Origin: VXYL01 sp964348085
Lineage (GTDB): Bacteria; Pseudomonadota; Gammaproteobacteria; Pseudomonadales; Azotimanducaceae
DNA length: 64,000 bases
NCBI GenBank assembly: GCA_964348085.1
Contig: CAYGBI010000002.1
Span: 1 to 64,000, forward strand
Reading direction: 5' to 3'
Shown here: piece after piece, positions 52,670-61,457 of the stretch
How positions within the stretch are numbered: the first letter of the stretch is position 1
Layout of the letters: the number at the start of each line of letters is the position of its first letter
The notes under the pieces: model-generated
The model's input: the letters and a program-made list of their open reading frames with translations, nothing else
Databases searched by the model: none
Told to the model about the DNA's origin: nothing
Made by a program: the position numbers and the translations under genes

Positions 52670-54205
52670 ATGGCCGGTTCAATGCCCGATAAATCAAGAA
52701 AGTCGCCCGCCGAAGCGGTGGACGCAATGCCAGAGGCGTTTGTGTCGTATGCGGGCATCAGCAGCGAGGTTTCGCGCAGGGTGGCGGGCGGCCGACTGCG
52801 AAAACTCGCAACGCGCCTATACACGCGAAATCTACAGGACGACGCGCGCGACATCGTTCGGCGCAACCTGTGGGACATCGTTGCCGGCTATTTCCCCGGC
52901 GCCTTGATCGCCGATCGCACGGCGTTCGAATTCAAGCCGGCAGCCGATGGTTCGGTGTGTCTGGTCGCGCGTCGCGGCGCTGAAGTGGAGTTGCCGGGCG
53001 TTGTCCTGCGCCCGCGCCGGGGCGCCGACCCCCAGGTGGACGACCTTCCTTTTATGAATGGTCGCCTGCGCTTGAGTTCGCCCGCTAGGGCTTATCTCGA
53101 CAACCTTCGTGCTTCGCGAGCGAGGCGTGGCAGGGTGCCGCGAACGCTGTCGCGGCTTGAAGTGGAGCATTACATCGAGAAGTTGATGGCTTCTTCCGGC
53201 ATCGAGGCATGCAACCGACTCTGGGATCAAGCGCGACACATTGCCGGGGATGTCGATAGGGCCTCGGAGTTCAGGCAACTCGACGCGATCATTGGCGCGA
53301 TGGCGGGAACCCGCACCGAGAGGCTGTCGGCCCCAACCGCCCGCGCCCGCGCACAGGGGCGTCCCTATGACCCCAACAGAATCGCGCTGTTCGAAGACCT
53401 TTTTCGGACATTGCGGCGAACGCCCGCTCCGACGCGCCGGCCTGCCGCCCGTGATGGTGTTGGCAATGCGACCTTGGCCTTTTTCGACGCGTACTTCTCC
53501 AACTACATCGAGGGCACGGAGTTCGAAGTCGACGAGGCGGCCGACATCGTATTCGAGGGGCGCATTCCGCGGCTACGCCCCGCGGATGCGCACGACATCC
53601 TCGGCGTGTGGCGCGTGGCGTCGGACTCATCGGAAATGCGGCGCGTGCCGGAGTCTGCGGGCGATTTGATCGAAATGCTCCGCAGCCGCCACGGGACGGT
53701 ATTCGCAAGACGCCCCGATAAGGCCCCGGGCCGGTTCAAGACGCAGCCTAACCGAGTCGGCCCAATCCAGTTTGTGGCACCGGAATCCATCCTCGGCACC
53801 TTGGACAGGGGCTTCGACATCTACGGCGGGCTGGACTCGCCATTTCACCGCGCGGTCTTCATGCACTTTTTGGTATCGGAAGTCCATCCCTTTGCGGACG
53901 GGAATGGGCGATTAGCACGCATCATGATGAACGCGGAGCTTGTCTCCGCAAACGAGGAACGCATCGTGATTCCGACCATATATCGTGGCAATTACATTGC
54001 CGCGCAACGGGCTCTGTCGTCCGGCAACAGCGCCGAGCCCTTAGTCCGCACATTGGCATTCGCTTGGCGCTGGACATCGGCGATTTCGTGGGGGCGCATG
54101 GATGCGACGGAACAGCAGCTTCGCACGTGCAACGCGTTTGACAGCGATGCGGTTGCGGACGAGAAGGGCGTGAGGCTCCAGATGCCCAGAGGGGCCATTG
54201 GCTGA
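52670..54205 (+). CDS. Fic family protein with AbiEi-like N-terminal domain
   Basis: About 511 residues. The Fic active site HPFADGNGRLAR (406-417) matches HXFXDGNGRXXR exactly, and an inhibitory helix motif SNYIEG (277-282) fits (S/T)XXXE(G/N). Such proteins transfer AMP to target proteins, restrained by the Glu in the inhibitory motif. Residues about 25-100 (SSEVSRRVAGGRLRKLATRL, then VRRNLWDIVAGYFPGALIAD) resemble the winged-helix of AbiEi-type antitoxins, so this may bind DNA or autoregulate. ATG at 52682 is an alternative start. No partner gene is evident. Confidence 0.87.
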   Translation: MAGSMPDKSRKSPAEAVDAMPEAFVSYAGISSEVSRRVAGGRLRKLATRLYTRNLQDDARDIVRRNLWDIVAGYFPGALIADRTAFEFKPAADGSVCLVARRGAEVELPGVVLRPRRGADPQVDDLPFMNGRLRLSSPARAYLDNLRASRARRGRVPRTLSRLEVEHYIEKLMASSGIEACNRLWDQARHIAGDVDRASEFRQLDAIIGAMAGTRTERLSAPTARARAQGRPYDPNRIALFEDLFRTLRRTPAPTRRPAARDGVGNATLAFFDAYFSNYIEGTEFEVDEAADIVFEGRIPRLRPADAHDILGVWRVASDSSEMRRVPESAGDLIEMLRSRHGTVFARRPDKAPGRFKTQPNRVGPIQFVAPESILGTLDRGFDIYGGLDSPFHRAVFMHFLVSEVHPFADGNGRLARIMMNAELVSANEERIVIPTIYRGNYIAAQRALSSGNSAEPLVRTLAFAWRWTSAISWGRMDATEQQLRTCNAFDSDAVADEKGVRLQMPRGAIG

Positions 54206-54245
54206 CTTTAGGATGGTTCCTAGGTTAACCGGGACGCTGCATGTT

Positions 54246-55751
54246 CTAGCTAAGATACGTTCTCTTCGTCCGCCTTTCAGCCGACTCCTCGGAAGTGGAC
54301 GATTTGCTCTCTTCAGCGGAGCGGTGCTCCTCGTCACTCGTTCGTCGTCTCCGCAACGCTTCGACGATCTCGCCGTGCCGCCTTCGGTTGAGGTTGTAGG
54401 GCCAGAACACCCAGATCGCCAGCATCACGAAGGCGGCGAGCGCCGCGTAGATCAGGCCGAAGTCGAACAGCACGGCCGCTGGCACTTCGCCGGGCTTCGA
54501 CTGCGGATCCAAGCCGACGAGGTCCACGGCGATCCCAGCGACGAACGGGGCGATGGCGCCCGTGCCCTTTTGGGCGAAGTTGAACGCTGCGAAATATACG
54601 CCTTCTTGCCTCGTGCCCTTGCGCAACTCGTGCTCGTCGGCCATGTCGCCCATCATTGACGCCACTGTCACCGAGACCGGCGCGATGGCGAAAGTGCTCA
54701 AGAACGCCATCGCCACCAAGAGCCACACCAAGATCAGGCCCGCACCCGGCATTAGCCCCGCCAACTGCAACATCACTGGGACGGTTGCGCCGAGAACGCA
54801 AACCACGACGCCGGTGATGACCGTCCACTTCTTGTCCAACAGGCGGTTGAAGTACAGCGTTAGCGGCACGCCAACGATGCCGCCGACGGTGCCCGCGTAT
54901 TGCCACCACTGCATGCCGAAGGTGTCGAGTTGCCAAAAGAAGGTCTTGAGATGGAGCGCCAAGCTGCCGGTGGTGCCCCAATAGACCGTGCAGACGAGGT
55001 GGCCTAGGAAGAGCGACCGAAACGAGACGCTTTTTAGTGCCTCGAACAGGTCGCGATACACATGGACTATGTGGAAGGCCCGGCCCGAGGCACCCATGCT
55101 CGGCAGTCGCGGAATCACGTCCATCGTCTTCCAGGCGGAAAGGCCCATTAGCAATGCCATCACTAGGGCGGAGACGCCGGCGAACGGCGGGTAGAGCGAG
55201 GGATTGAGTTGTGGATCCGGGTACGTCGGCGTGGCGACGAAGATGAAGTTCCACGCTACCGCAGTTACCAGCAACGTCGCGGCGGCGCCGATGATGTAGC
55301 GATAGCCGGCGATGCGCGTACGGTCCAAATAGTCTTGGCTCACTTCGGCGCCCAAACCCAGATAAGGCACGTTGTAGAACGTGAGCGCCGTGCGCATGAG
55401 CGAATAGAACACCGTGAACCACCAAAAGAGCTGCCACTCGGTTAGGTCCGGCGGAGGCGCGAAGAGCACGAAGAAGAGGACGGCAACGGGGAGGATGGAA
55501 GCGAACATGAACGGGTGGCGACGCCCCCAACGGGAGCGAAATCCGTCCGACCAAGACCCGGCGACGGGGTCGGAAATGCCGTCGACCACCACGGCGATGC
55601 CTACCGCCAATCCCGATAGGGTGCCGGACAGACCGAGAACTTGGTTGTAGTAGAGGAATAGAAAGGTGAGTGCGAAGCCCTGTACGGCTTGGCCAGCTTC
55701 CCCGGCGCCGTGCCACAGCTTCCACTTGACGGATATGCGCTCGGCGTACAT
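54246..55751 (-). CDS. MFS transporter, GPH/MelB-like
   Basis: A 501-residue inner-membrane transporter with about 12 hydrophobic helices. The segment VDGISDPVAGSWSDGFRSRW followed by GRRHPFMF is typical of glycoside-pentoside-hexuronide cation symporters. The C-terminus is charged and Ser/Glu-rich. It may import a sugar or sulfated/organic solute. It is divergent from the PqaA-like gene across 159 bp, beside a sulfatase group, suggesting a joint catabolic role. Confidence 0.85.
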   Translation of the reverse strand: MYAERISVKWKLWHGAGEAGQAVQGFALTFLFLYYNQVLGLSGTLSGLAVGIAVVVDGISDPVAGSWSDGFRSRWGRRHPFMFASILPVAVLFFVLFAPPPDLTEWQLFWWFTVFYSLMRTALTFYNVPYLGLGAEVSQDYLDRTRIAGYRYIIGAAATLLVTAVAWNFIFVATPTYPDPQLNPSLYPPFAGVSALVMALLMGLSAWKTMDVIPRLPSMGASGRAFHIVHVYRDLFEALKSVSFRSLFLGHLVCTVYWGTTGSLALHLKTFFWQLDTFGMQWWQYAGTVGGIVGVPLTLYFNRLLDKKWTVITGVVVCVLGATVPVMLQLAGLMPGAGLILVWLLVAMAFLSTFAIAPVSVTVASMMGDMADEHELRKGTRQEGVYFAAFNFAQKGTGAIAPFVAGIAVDLVGLDPQSKPGEVPAAVLFDFGLIYAALAAFVMLAIWVFWPYNLNRRRHGEIVEALRRRRTSDEEHRSAEESKSSTSEESAERRTKRTYLS

Positions 55752-55910
55752 GAATATCCCTAGCGACGAAGCGAGCCGAGCGTGCGGCAGGCGCGGAACT
55801 TTGACGCGCTCACAGGCGTCCGAGACGCGGTTGCCAACGTTGCTTGGCGGCAGGGCGATCTGTCATGGTGGCCCCTCCGCCCACACGACAACGAGGAAGG
55901 GCCATCGTAC

Positions 55911-57581
55911 ATGAATAAGAGGCATACGCTTACGTCGTTGGTGATTGCGCTGACGGCGATGACCGTCAACGTTCCTGCGCTCGCCGAAAAGCCGCCGCGC
56001 AGGACGGCCGTCGACGATTACGTCGCACGTGCGGATGAGAGCTTCTCGTGGCGGGTGGTCAACACGAGCGAAGCGGATGGTATTCGCACCGTCGTCATCG
56101 ACTTGGTCTCCCAGAATTGGCTGACCAGCGAAGACGTGAACCGCACCGAGTGGCGGCATTGGCTCACGTTAGCCGTCCCCGCCGAGACCGCTTCGGATGT
56201 GGGCATGTTGTACATCGGCGGCGGCAGCAATGGCGGCGACGCGCCGGCGCAAGCCAATGCACGGATCGCCGCCATCGCCAAGGCCACCGGCACCGTGGTG
56301 GCCGAGTTGGGCATGGTTCCCAATCAACCGCTGATCTTCCACGGCGACGGCAAGCCCCGTTACGAGGACGATCTGATTGGCTACGCTTGGAATCAGTTCA
56401 TCGAAACCGGCGAAACCCGCTGGCTGCCCCGCAACGCGATGGTCAAGAGCGCGGTTCGGGCGATGGATGCGGTGACCGCGTTCATGGCGACGAAGGCTGG
56501 CGGCGGTCTTGCCGTGGACCGGTTCGTGGTTGCGGGCGGCTCGAAGCGCGGCTGGACGACTTGGCTGACCGGTGCCGTGGACGACCGCGTGATCGGCATT
56601 ATTCCCATCGTTATCGATGTCTTGAATGTGGATGCGTCGATGCGCCACCACTTTGCCGCCTACGGCTTTTGGGCGCCGTCGATCGGCGACTATGTGGCGC
56701 ACGACATCATGCAGCGCTTCGACGATCCTAGGCTTCAGGACATCTATCGGTTGGTGGACCCTTACCAGTATTTGCATCGCCTGACGCTGCCCAAGCTGGT
56801 GCTGAACGCCGCTGGCGATCAGTTCTTCCTCCCCGATTCGTCGCAGTTCTATTGGCGTGATCTGCGCGGCGAGAGTTATCTGCGCTATGTGCCGAACACC
56901 GACCACGGCTTGGGCGACAGCGACGCGCTGGACACCATCGTGGCATTCCACACGCTCATGGTTCGGGGCGAAAAACCGCCGACGTTGTCGTGGACATTTG
57001 CTGCCGACGGTTCGTTGCAGGTGCGGACGCGGACGAAACCGAACGCGGTCCGCCTGTGGCAGGCGACCAATCCGCATGCCCGTGACTTTCGCATGGAGAC
57101 GTTCGGCCCGGGCTACACGAGTTCCGTGGTTGCCGTGAACGACTCCGGCGTTTACCGCGCCAACGTGCCGGCGCCCGAGTCCGGCTGGACGGCTTGGTTC
57201 TTGGAGTTCGCCTACGACGTGGGGGCCGTGACGCCGCTCAAGCTCACTACCGAAGTGGTAGTGTCGCCGAACGTCCTGCCATTCCAAGATAAGGCGTCGA
57301 ATCTGCCGGCTTCGGTGACGATAATCTGTCGAGCGACGGATGCGGCCGAGGCGGCCAAACTCGCGAGGGCAGTGCAAACGCTGAACGCGGGCCAAGGGTT
57401 TGCGAGCGACGGCGTAGCTGTTGCCCCCGATGGCGATGGTCGATTGCGCCTGAACTGGACGTCGAGTCAGGACATTCGCGAAAGCGCCGCGCTGGTATAC
57501 GGTTTCCTCGACCAGGAGGGCTGCACCGAGTTCGCCTACCAACTCGAATCCGGTCCCGGGATGACGCTGCCGCCGAACTAA
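55911..57581 (+). CDS. PhoPQ-activated pathogenicity-related (PqaA-type) protein
   Basis: About 556 residues. A signal peptide (LTSLVIALTAMTVNVPALA) indicates export. The alpha/beta-hydrolase-like core has GGSKRGWTTW (probable nucleophile Ser), NAAGDQFF and a late NTDHGLGD His, as in the PqaA family. Reported functions are unclear. GAGGAAGGG precedes the ATG at 55911. Its stop overlaps that of the convergent FGE gene. It could hydrolyse an ester released during growth on the imported substrate. Confidence 0.85.
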   Translation: MNKRHTLTSLVIALTAMTVNVPALAEKPPRRTAVDDYVARADESFSWRVVNTSEADGIRTVVIDLVSQNWLTSEDVNRTEWRHWLTLAVPAETASDVGMLYIGGGSNGGDAPAQANARIAAIAKATGTVVAELGMVPNQPLIFHGDGKPRYEDDLIGYAWNQFIETGETRWLPRNAMVKSAVRAMDAVTAFMATKAGGGLAVDRFVVAGGSKRGWTTWLTGAVDDRVIGIIPIVIDVLNVDASMRHHFAAYGFWAPSIGDYVAHDIMQRFDDPRLQDIYRLVDPYQYLHRLTLPKLVLNAAGDQFFLPDSSQFYWRDLRGESYLRYVPNTDHGLGDSDALDTIVAFHTLMVRGEKPPTLSWTFAADGSLQVRTRTKPNAVRLWQATNPHARDFRMETFGPGYTSSVVAVNDSGVYRANVPAPESGWTAWFLEFAYDVGAVTPLKLTTEVVVSPNVLPFQDKASNLPASVTIICRATDAAEAAKLARAVQTLNAGQGFASDGVAVAPDGDGRLRLNWTSSQDIRESAALVYGFLDQEGCTEFAYQLESGPGMTLPPN

Positions 57582-58423
57582 CGAACGCAACGAAAACCGG
57601 CGTTGCCGGTGGCCGACTCCGGCGTGTTGGCATAGCGGGCGGCGACGCGGTAGCGGTTGCAGTAGCTGTCGTGGCAAAGATAGGAGCCGCCTTTCAGCAC
57701 CTTGCCCTCGCCGCTGTCCGGCCCGCGCGGGTTGTCGAGGCTGTGGTGGCGGTGCCAGTCCACGCTAAACCAATCGGCGCACCACTCCCAGACGTTGCCG
57801 ACCATGTTGTACAGGCCGTAGCCGTTGGCGCGGTAGGACTCCGCCGGCGCGGTGCCGTAATGGCCGTCCGCCACCGAGTTCACCTCCGGAAAGCTGCCTT
57901 GCCAGATGTTGCAGCGATGCTTGCGACCGGGCAGTAGCGTATCGCCCCAAGGCAGCCGCTTGCCGGTCAAGCCGCCGCGTGCCGCGTATTCCCACTCCGC
58001 CTCGCTCGGCAGGCGTTTGCCGGCCCAGCGGCCAAACGCCACCGCGTCGTGCCAAGATATTTGCACCACCGGATGGTGGAGACGCCCTCGGAGGTTGGAG
58101 CCCGGGCCTTCCGGTTTACGCCAACAAGCGCCGTTGACGGCCAGCCACCACGGCGCTGCAGCAACCTTGTCCGCGTTTGCCCATCGACGAAGTCGTGGTT
58201 TGCTGAGCAGGCCGCGAAACACATACGACCAACCGAACACTTCCGCCTGTGTGCGGTAGCCCGTGGCGTCCACGAACTTGGCGAACTGCGCGTTGGTGAC
58301 CGCAGTTCGATCAATCTGGAAGGCTTCGACCTTCACCTCGCGCACCGGGCCTTCGCCGTCCTCGGTGCGGGAGTCCGGATCCTCGGCGCCCATCAGAAAG
58401 GTGCCGCCGGGCAGGGCGACCAT
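57578..58423 (-). CDS. Formylglycine-generating enzyme (sulfatase-modifying factor)
   Basis: 281 residues. It starts MVALPGGTFLMGAEDPDSRT and ends in the FGE core VLKGGSYLCHDSYCNRYRV, with both active-site cysteines Cys250 and Cys255 spaced as in authentic FGEs, followed by AARYANTPESATGNAGFRC. It converts the sulfatase active Cys to formylglycine. GAGGGC lies 6 nt before the ATG at 58423; a GTG at 58441 is possible. It follows its sulfatase by 56 bp on the same strand, so the two are co-transcribed. Confidence 0.94.
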   Translation of the reverse strand: MVALPGGTFLMGAEDPDSRTEDGEGPVREVKVEAFQIDRTAVTNAQFAKFVDATGYRTQAEVFGWSYVFRGLLSKPRLRRWANADKVAAAPWWLAVNGACWRKPEGPGSNLRGRLHHPVVQISWHDAVAFGRWAGKRLPSEAEWEYAARGGLTGKRLPWGDTLLPGRKHRCNIWQGSFPEVNSVADGHYGTAPAESYRANGYGLYNMVGNVWEWCADWFSVDWHRHHSLDNPRGPDSGEGKVLKGGSYLCHDSYCNRYRVAARYANTPESATGNAGFRCVR

Positions 58424-58479
58424 GTCGTCGCCCTCATTCACGGCGTGGGATCGGCATGGCGCCGCTCGTTGTTGCCGAC

Positions 58480-59886
58480 TTAGGCGTAGCGCTCCCAAAA
58501 CCGTGCGCCGCGGCCGGTGTGGCCGGCTTCCCACTCCTGTCGGTAGCGCTCGAGTTCAGCCCGTAATTCGACAATGAGCTCGTCCGCGCCCGGCGTGCCG
58601 ACGAGGTTGCGGGTCTCCCACGGATCCCGCTCAAGATCGAACAACTGCGTTTGGCGCTCGCAATCGCGCACCGCGTACTCGATGAGTTTGTGGGTGCGGT
58701 TCTTCACCGCGCGCTGAGAGGAAACATAGGCGAAGTAGAGACTGTCGCGCACGGTCTCCGTCGGGTCGCGCATGGCGGCGACGAGGCTTTTGCCCTCGAC
58801 GCTCGCCGGCACCTGTGTGTCGGTCAATTCGCACAGCGTAGGAAAGATGTCCAGCAAGTAGGCATACGCCTCGCTCCGTTGGCCCTGCGGCACGCCGGGA
58901 CCGGCGAATATGAGCGGCACGCGCACACTGTGCTCGTAGCAGTTCTGCTTGCCCATCAAGCCGTGCTGACCGACCGCCAAGCCGTTGTCGCCGGCGAACA
59001 CGATCAAGGTGTTTTCGCTCAAACCCTGCTCGTCCAATGCCGCGAGCACCCGGCCGAGCTCGTGATCCAAGTGGCTGATCATCGCGTAATACTCCGCGAT
59101 GTGGCGGCGTGTCTCCTCGGGCGTGCGTGGAAACCGGGCCAGCAATTCGTCGCGGATGCGAAGCGAGCCGTTGTCGAACGGGTGACCGCCGAGAAAGTTC
59201 GCCGGCAGTTCGACATCCTGCGGCGGGTACATCGACAAGAACTGCGGCGGCATGGTGCGTGGGTCGTGTGGCGCGAGCAGCGCGACATAGGCGAAGAACG
59301 GCGTGCTGCCATCCTGACCACGGATGTGGTCGATCACCGCATCGGCGAGAACTTCGCTGGAGTGACGGCCGGCGTGGATGTGGTCGCAGTCCCGCCAAGC
59401 GACTTCGTTGTTGCCGAACGACGGCGGATCGGGAATGTAGGCCAGCCGTTTGTCGTATTTGCCGCTGGCGTCGTAGTGGTAGGCGGGCACGTTCCAATGG
59501 TCGGCCATGCCGCCGAAGTAGATCTCGTCGCCGTCGTCGAAACCGCGATTGAACGACTCGCGCCCGTTGTGCCACTTGCCGGCGCCCCAAGTTCGGTAGC
59601 CGTTTTCGCGGAGCGTTTCGCCGAGCATGGTGTGTTCGCGGGGAATGCTGCTGCCCGAGTCCTCCAAGTGAAAGAGCGTACGGCCGGTATGCAGCATGGC
59701 TCGGCTCGGCATGCAAATGGCGCCGTGGGTGCCGCAAGGGATGTGGGCATGGGTGAATGTCGTGCCGCGAGCCACTAGGCGATCGATATTCGGCGTGTGG
59801 ATCGCGTCGTTGCCGAGGGCTCGGATGGTGTCGAAGCGCTGATCGTCGGTGAAGAAGAGCAGCACATTGGGTTGAGATTCGGACAT
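58480..59886 (-). CDS. Sulfatase (formylglycine-dependent)
   Basis: A 468-residue alkaline-phosphatase-superfamily sulfatase. The formylglycine site is CMPSR at residues 58-62 (Cys-type), the metal site FFTDDQR at 11-17, and the second metal region FAGDNGLAVGQHGL. No signal peptide is seen, so it is probably cytoplasmic. Length suits choline-sulfatase or iduronate-like sulfatases. The adjacent FGE gene activates it. With the nearby transporter it likely releases sulfate from an organic sulfate ester. Confidence 0.93.
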   Translation of the reverse strand: MSESQPNVLLFFTDDQRFDTIRALGNDAIHTPNIDRLVARGTTFTHAHIPCGTHGAICMPSRAMLHTGRTLFHLEDSGSSIPREHTMLGETLRENGYRTWGAGKWHNGRESFNRGFDDGDEIYFGGMADHWNVPAYHYDASGKYDKRLAYIPDPPSFGNNEVAWRDCDHIHAGRHSSEVLADAVIDHIRGQDGSTPFFAYVALLAPHDPRTMPPQFLSMYPPQDVELPANFLGGHPFDNGSLRIRDELLARFPRTPEETRRHIAEYYAMISHLDHELGRVLAALDEQGLSENTLIVFAGDNGLAVGQHGLMGKQNCYEHSVRVPLIFAGPGVPQGQRSEAYAYLLDIFPTLCELTDTQVPASVEGKSLVAAMRDPTETVRDSLYFAYVSSQRAVKNRTHKLIEYAVRDCERQTQLFDLERDPWETRNLVGTPGADELIVELRAELERYRQEWEAGHTGRGARFWERYA

Positions 59887-60033
59887 GTTCTGCCTCGTCC
59901 AAGGGTGGTCGCGAAAGGGGTTACCCGCCGTTCAAGACGTAGCGTGATTAGCATACACCACCGCTCGGCGGCTGATTCCCATGCGGACCGGAGCGGTGGT
60001 AGTCTCTTGCAGCCGACAGCCTTGGCAGCTCTG

Positions 60034-60240
60034 ATGGCCGAAACCGCCCGCATCGTGCCTTGCCCGACGTGTCGGAAGCCCGCGCCTTGGACGCCGTCCA
60101 ACCCGTTCCGGCCGTTTTGTTCCGAGCGCTGCGGCCTGATCGACTTCGGCGACTGGGCGAGCGAGCGCTATCGGATCAAGGGCGAACCGCTCGAAGACGT
60201 GGCGACAGAGGACTTGAACGAAGACTGGCAAAGGCGCTAG
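60034..60240 (+). CDS. yacG: DNA gyrase inhibitor YacG (zinc-binding)
   Basis: A 68-residue YacG protein with zinc ligands Cys10, Cys13, Cys29 and Cys33 in PCPTCRKP and FCSERCGLIDFGDW. The family inhibits GyrB. It stands alone rather than beside coaE. The start at 60034 gives the standard N-terminus; the frame is open much further upstream, overlapping the divergent sulfatase. It is 83 bp before the mevalonate genes. Confidence 0.92.
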   Translation: MAETARIVPCPTCRKPAPWTPSNPFRPFCSERCGLIDFGDWASERYRIKGEPLEDVATEDLNEDWQRR

Positions 60241-60323
60241 CGCATACGACGCGCGCTGCCTTGGGGGTGTGGCGGTTGCCCCATGTGCGGCATTAAGGTG
60301 CGTGCTGCCCCGACGATGTCACA

Positions 60324-61319
60324 ATGCAGACAAACGCCACAGCGGTCGCCCATCCGAACATCGCCCTCGTCAAGTATTGGGGTAAGCAACCGGGCCTTGG
60401 CAATATCCCGGCGACGCCGTCGTTGTCCATTTCTTTGGCCGCCTTGACCACCAAAACGACGGTAGCGGCGGCGCAGTGCGAAGAGCTGCGCATCAACGGC
60501 GCGGTTTCGGCGGACGCGAAGGTCCAAGGTCTCATCACCCGGATGCGCGCTGCGCATCAGTTGCCGCCGATCGCCGTCGCGACGCGCAACGACTTTCCCA
60601 CCGGGGCGGGCCTCGCTTCGTCCGCATCGGGTCTCGCGGCTTTGGTCACTGCCATCGACGGCGCCTTCGACCTCGGTCTTTCGGCGCGCGACCGCTCGGC
60701 TTGGGCGCGCTCGGGCTCGGCGTCCGCGGCGCGCTCCATCTACGGCGGGTTCGCCACCTTGGCAGCGACATCGAATTGGACGGCGGCCCCCTTGCTTGAC
60801 AAAGGCGAGTGGCCGCTCGAGGTGGTGATCGCCGTCACGTCGGAAGCGGCGAAGCGGGTGCCGTCCACTGCCGGCATGGAACTGTCGCGGACGACTTCGC
60901 CGTTCTACGGCGCTTGGCTCGAGTCCGCCGCGGAGGACTTCGACGCGGCCCGCCGCGCCGTCGTCGAGCGCGACTTCGACGCGCTCACGGCTGTCGCCGA
61001 ACACAGTTGCCTAAAGCTGCACGCGCTCATGTTGTCCACCCGGCCGGCGCTGCTGTATTGGAATGCGGCGACATTGGCCGCGATCGAGGTGGTCCGCAAC
61101 CTGCGGGACAGCGCCGTTCCGGTCTTTTACACGGTCGATGCCGGGCCGCAGGTGAAGGCCGTCTGCGCTCCCGGCAGCGGTGGCTTGGTCGCGGCGGCGC
61201 TGCGGCGGACGCCGGGCGTACTTCGCGTGATTGAAAGCGAACTCGGCGATGGCGCTCGGCTCGTCGAAGGGGCGGCGTGGTCATCGGCGAACGACAAGGC
61301 GAGTGGCCGCCCGTGCTGA
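60324..61319 (+). CDS. mvaD: Diphosphomevalonate decarboxylase
   Basis: A 331-residue GHMP-superfamily enzyme making isopentenyl diphosphate from mevalonate diphosphate and ATP. Features: VKYWGK at 16-21, the phosphate-binding FPTGAGLASSASGLAAL from 91, SGSASAARSIYGGF, and Asp272 in FYTVDAGPQV, the likely catalytic Asp. The ATG has only a weak ribosome site. It heads the mevalonate cluster and is separated from the next gene by 138 bp holding a repeat. Confidence 0.93.
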   Translation: MQTNATAVAHPNIALVKYWGKQPGLGNIPATPSLSISLAALTTKTTVAAAQCEELRINGAVSADAKVQGLITRMRAAHQLPPIAVATRNDFPTGAGLASSASGLAALVTAIDGAFDLGLSARDRSAWARSGSASAARSIYGGFATLAATSNWTAAPLLDKGEWPLEVVIAVTSEAAKRVPSTAGMELSRTTSPFYGAWLESAAEDFDAARRAVVERDFDALTAVAEHSCLKLHALMLSTRPALLYWNAATLAAIEVVRNLRDSAVPVFYTVDAGPQVKAVCAPGSGGLVAAALRRTPGVLRVIESELGDGARLVEGAAWSSANDKASGRPC

Positions 61320-61327
61320 AAGTCACG

Positions 61328-61446
61328 CGGCATTCGAACGGCCATGCATCCCGCCCGGCATCGTCGCGTCTCGGTCGCATATGGTCGGATATGCTCCCTC
61401 GTCGCGCCTTGGCGGTGCGACGCGGACTTCTACCATTGGCTGCTGA
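61328..61446 (+). repeat. Interspersed repeat family B, copy 3
   Basis: CGGCATTCGAACGGCCATGC, then ATGCTCCCTCGTCGCGCCTT and GGTGCGACGCGGACTTC match the copy at 31083-31195 block by block, with differing spacers between. It lies between mvaD and the kinase gene and ends 11 bp before that gene's ATG. Confidence 0.7.
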
Positions 61447-61457
61447 GGCGCTGGTAA

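Noticed and set aside
54334..55725. 463-residue open frame within the MFS gene
   Set aside because: Lacks hydrophobic helices and is Arg/His/Pro-rich; shifted-frame shadow of the transporter.
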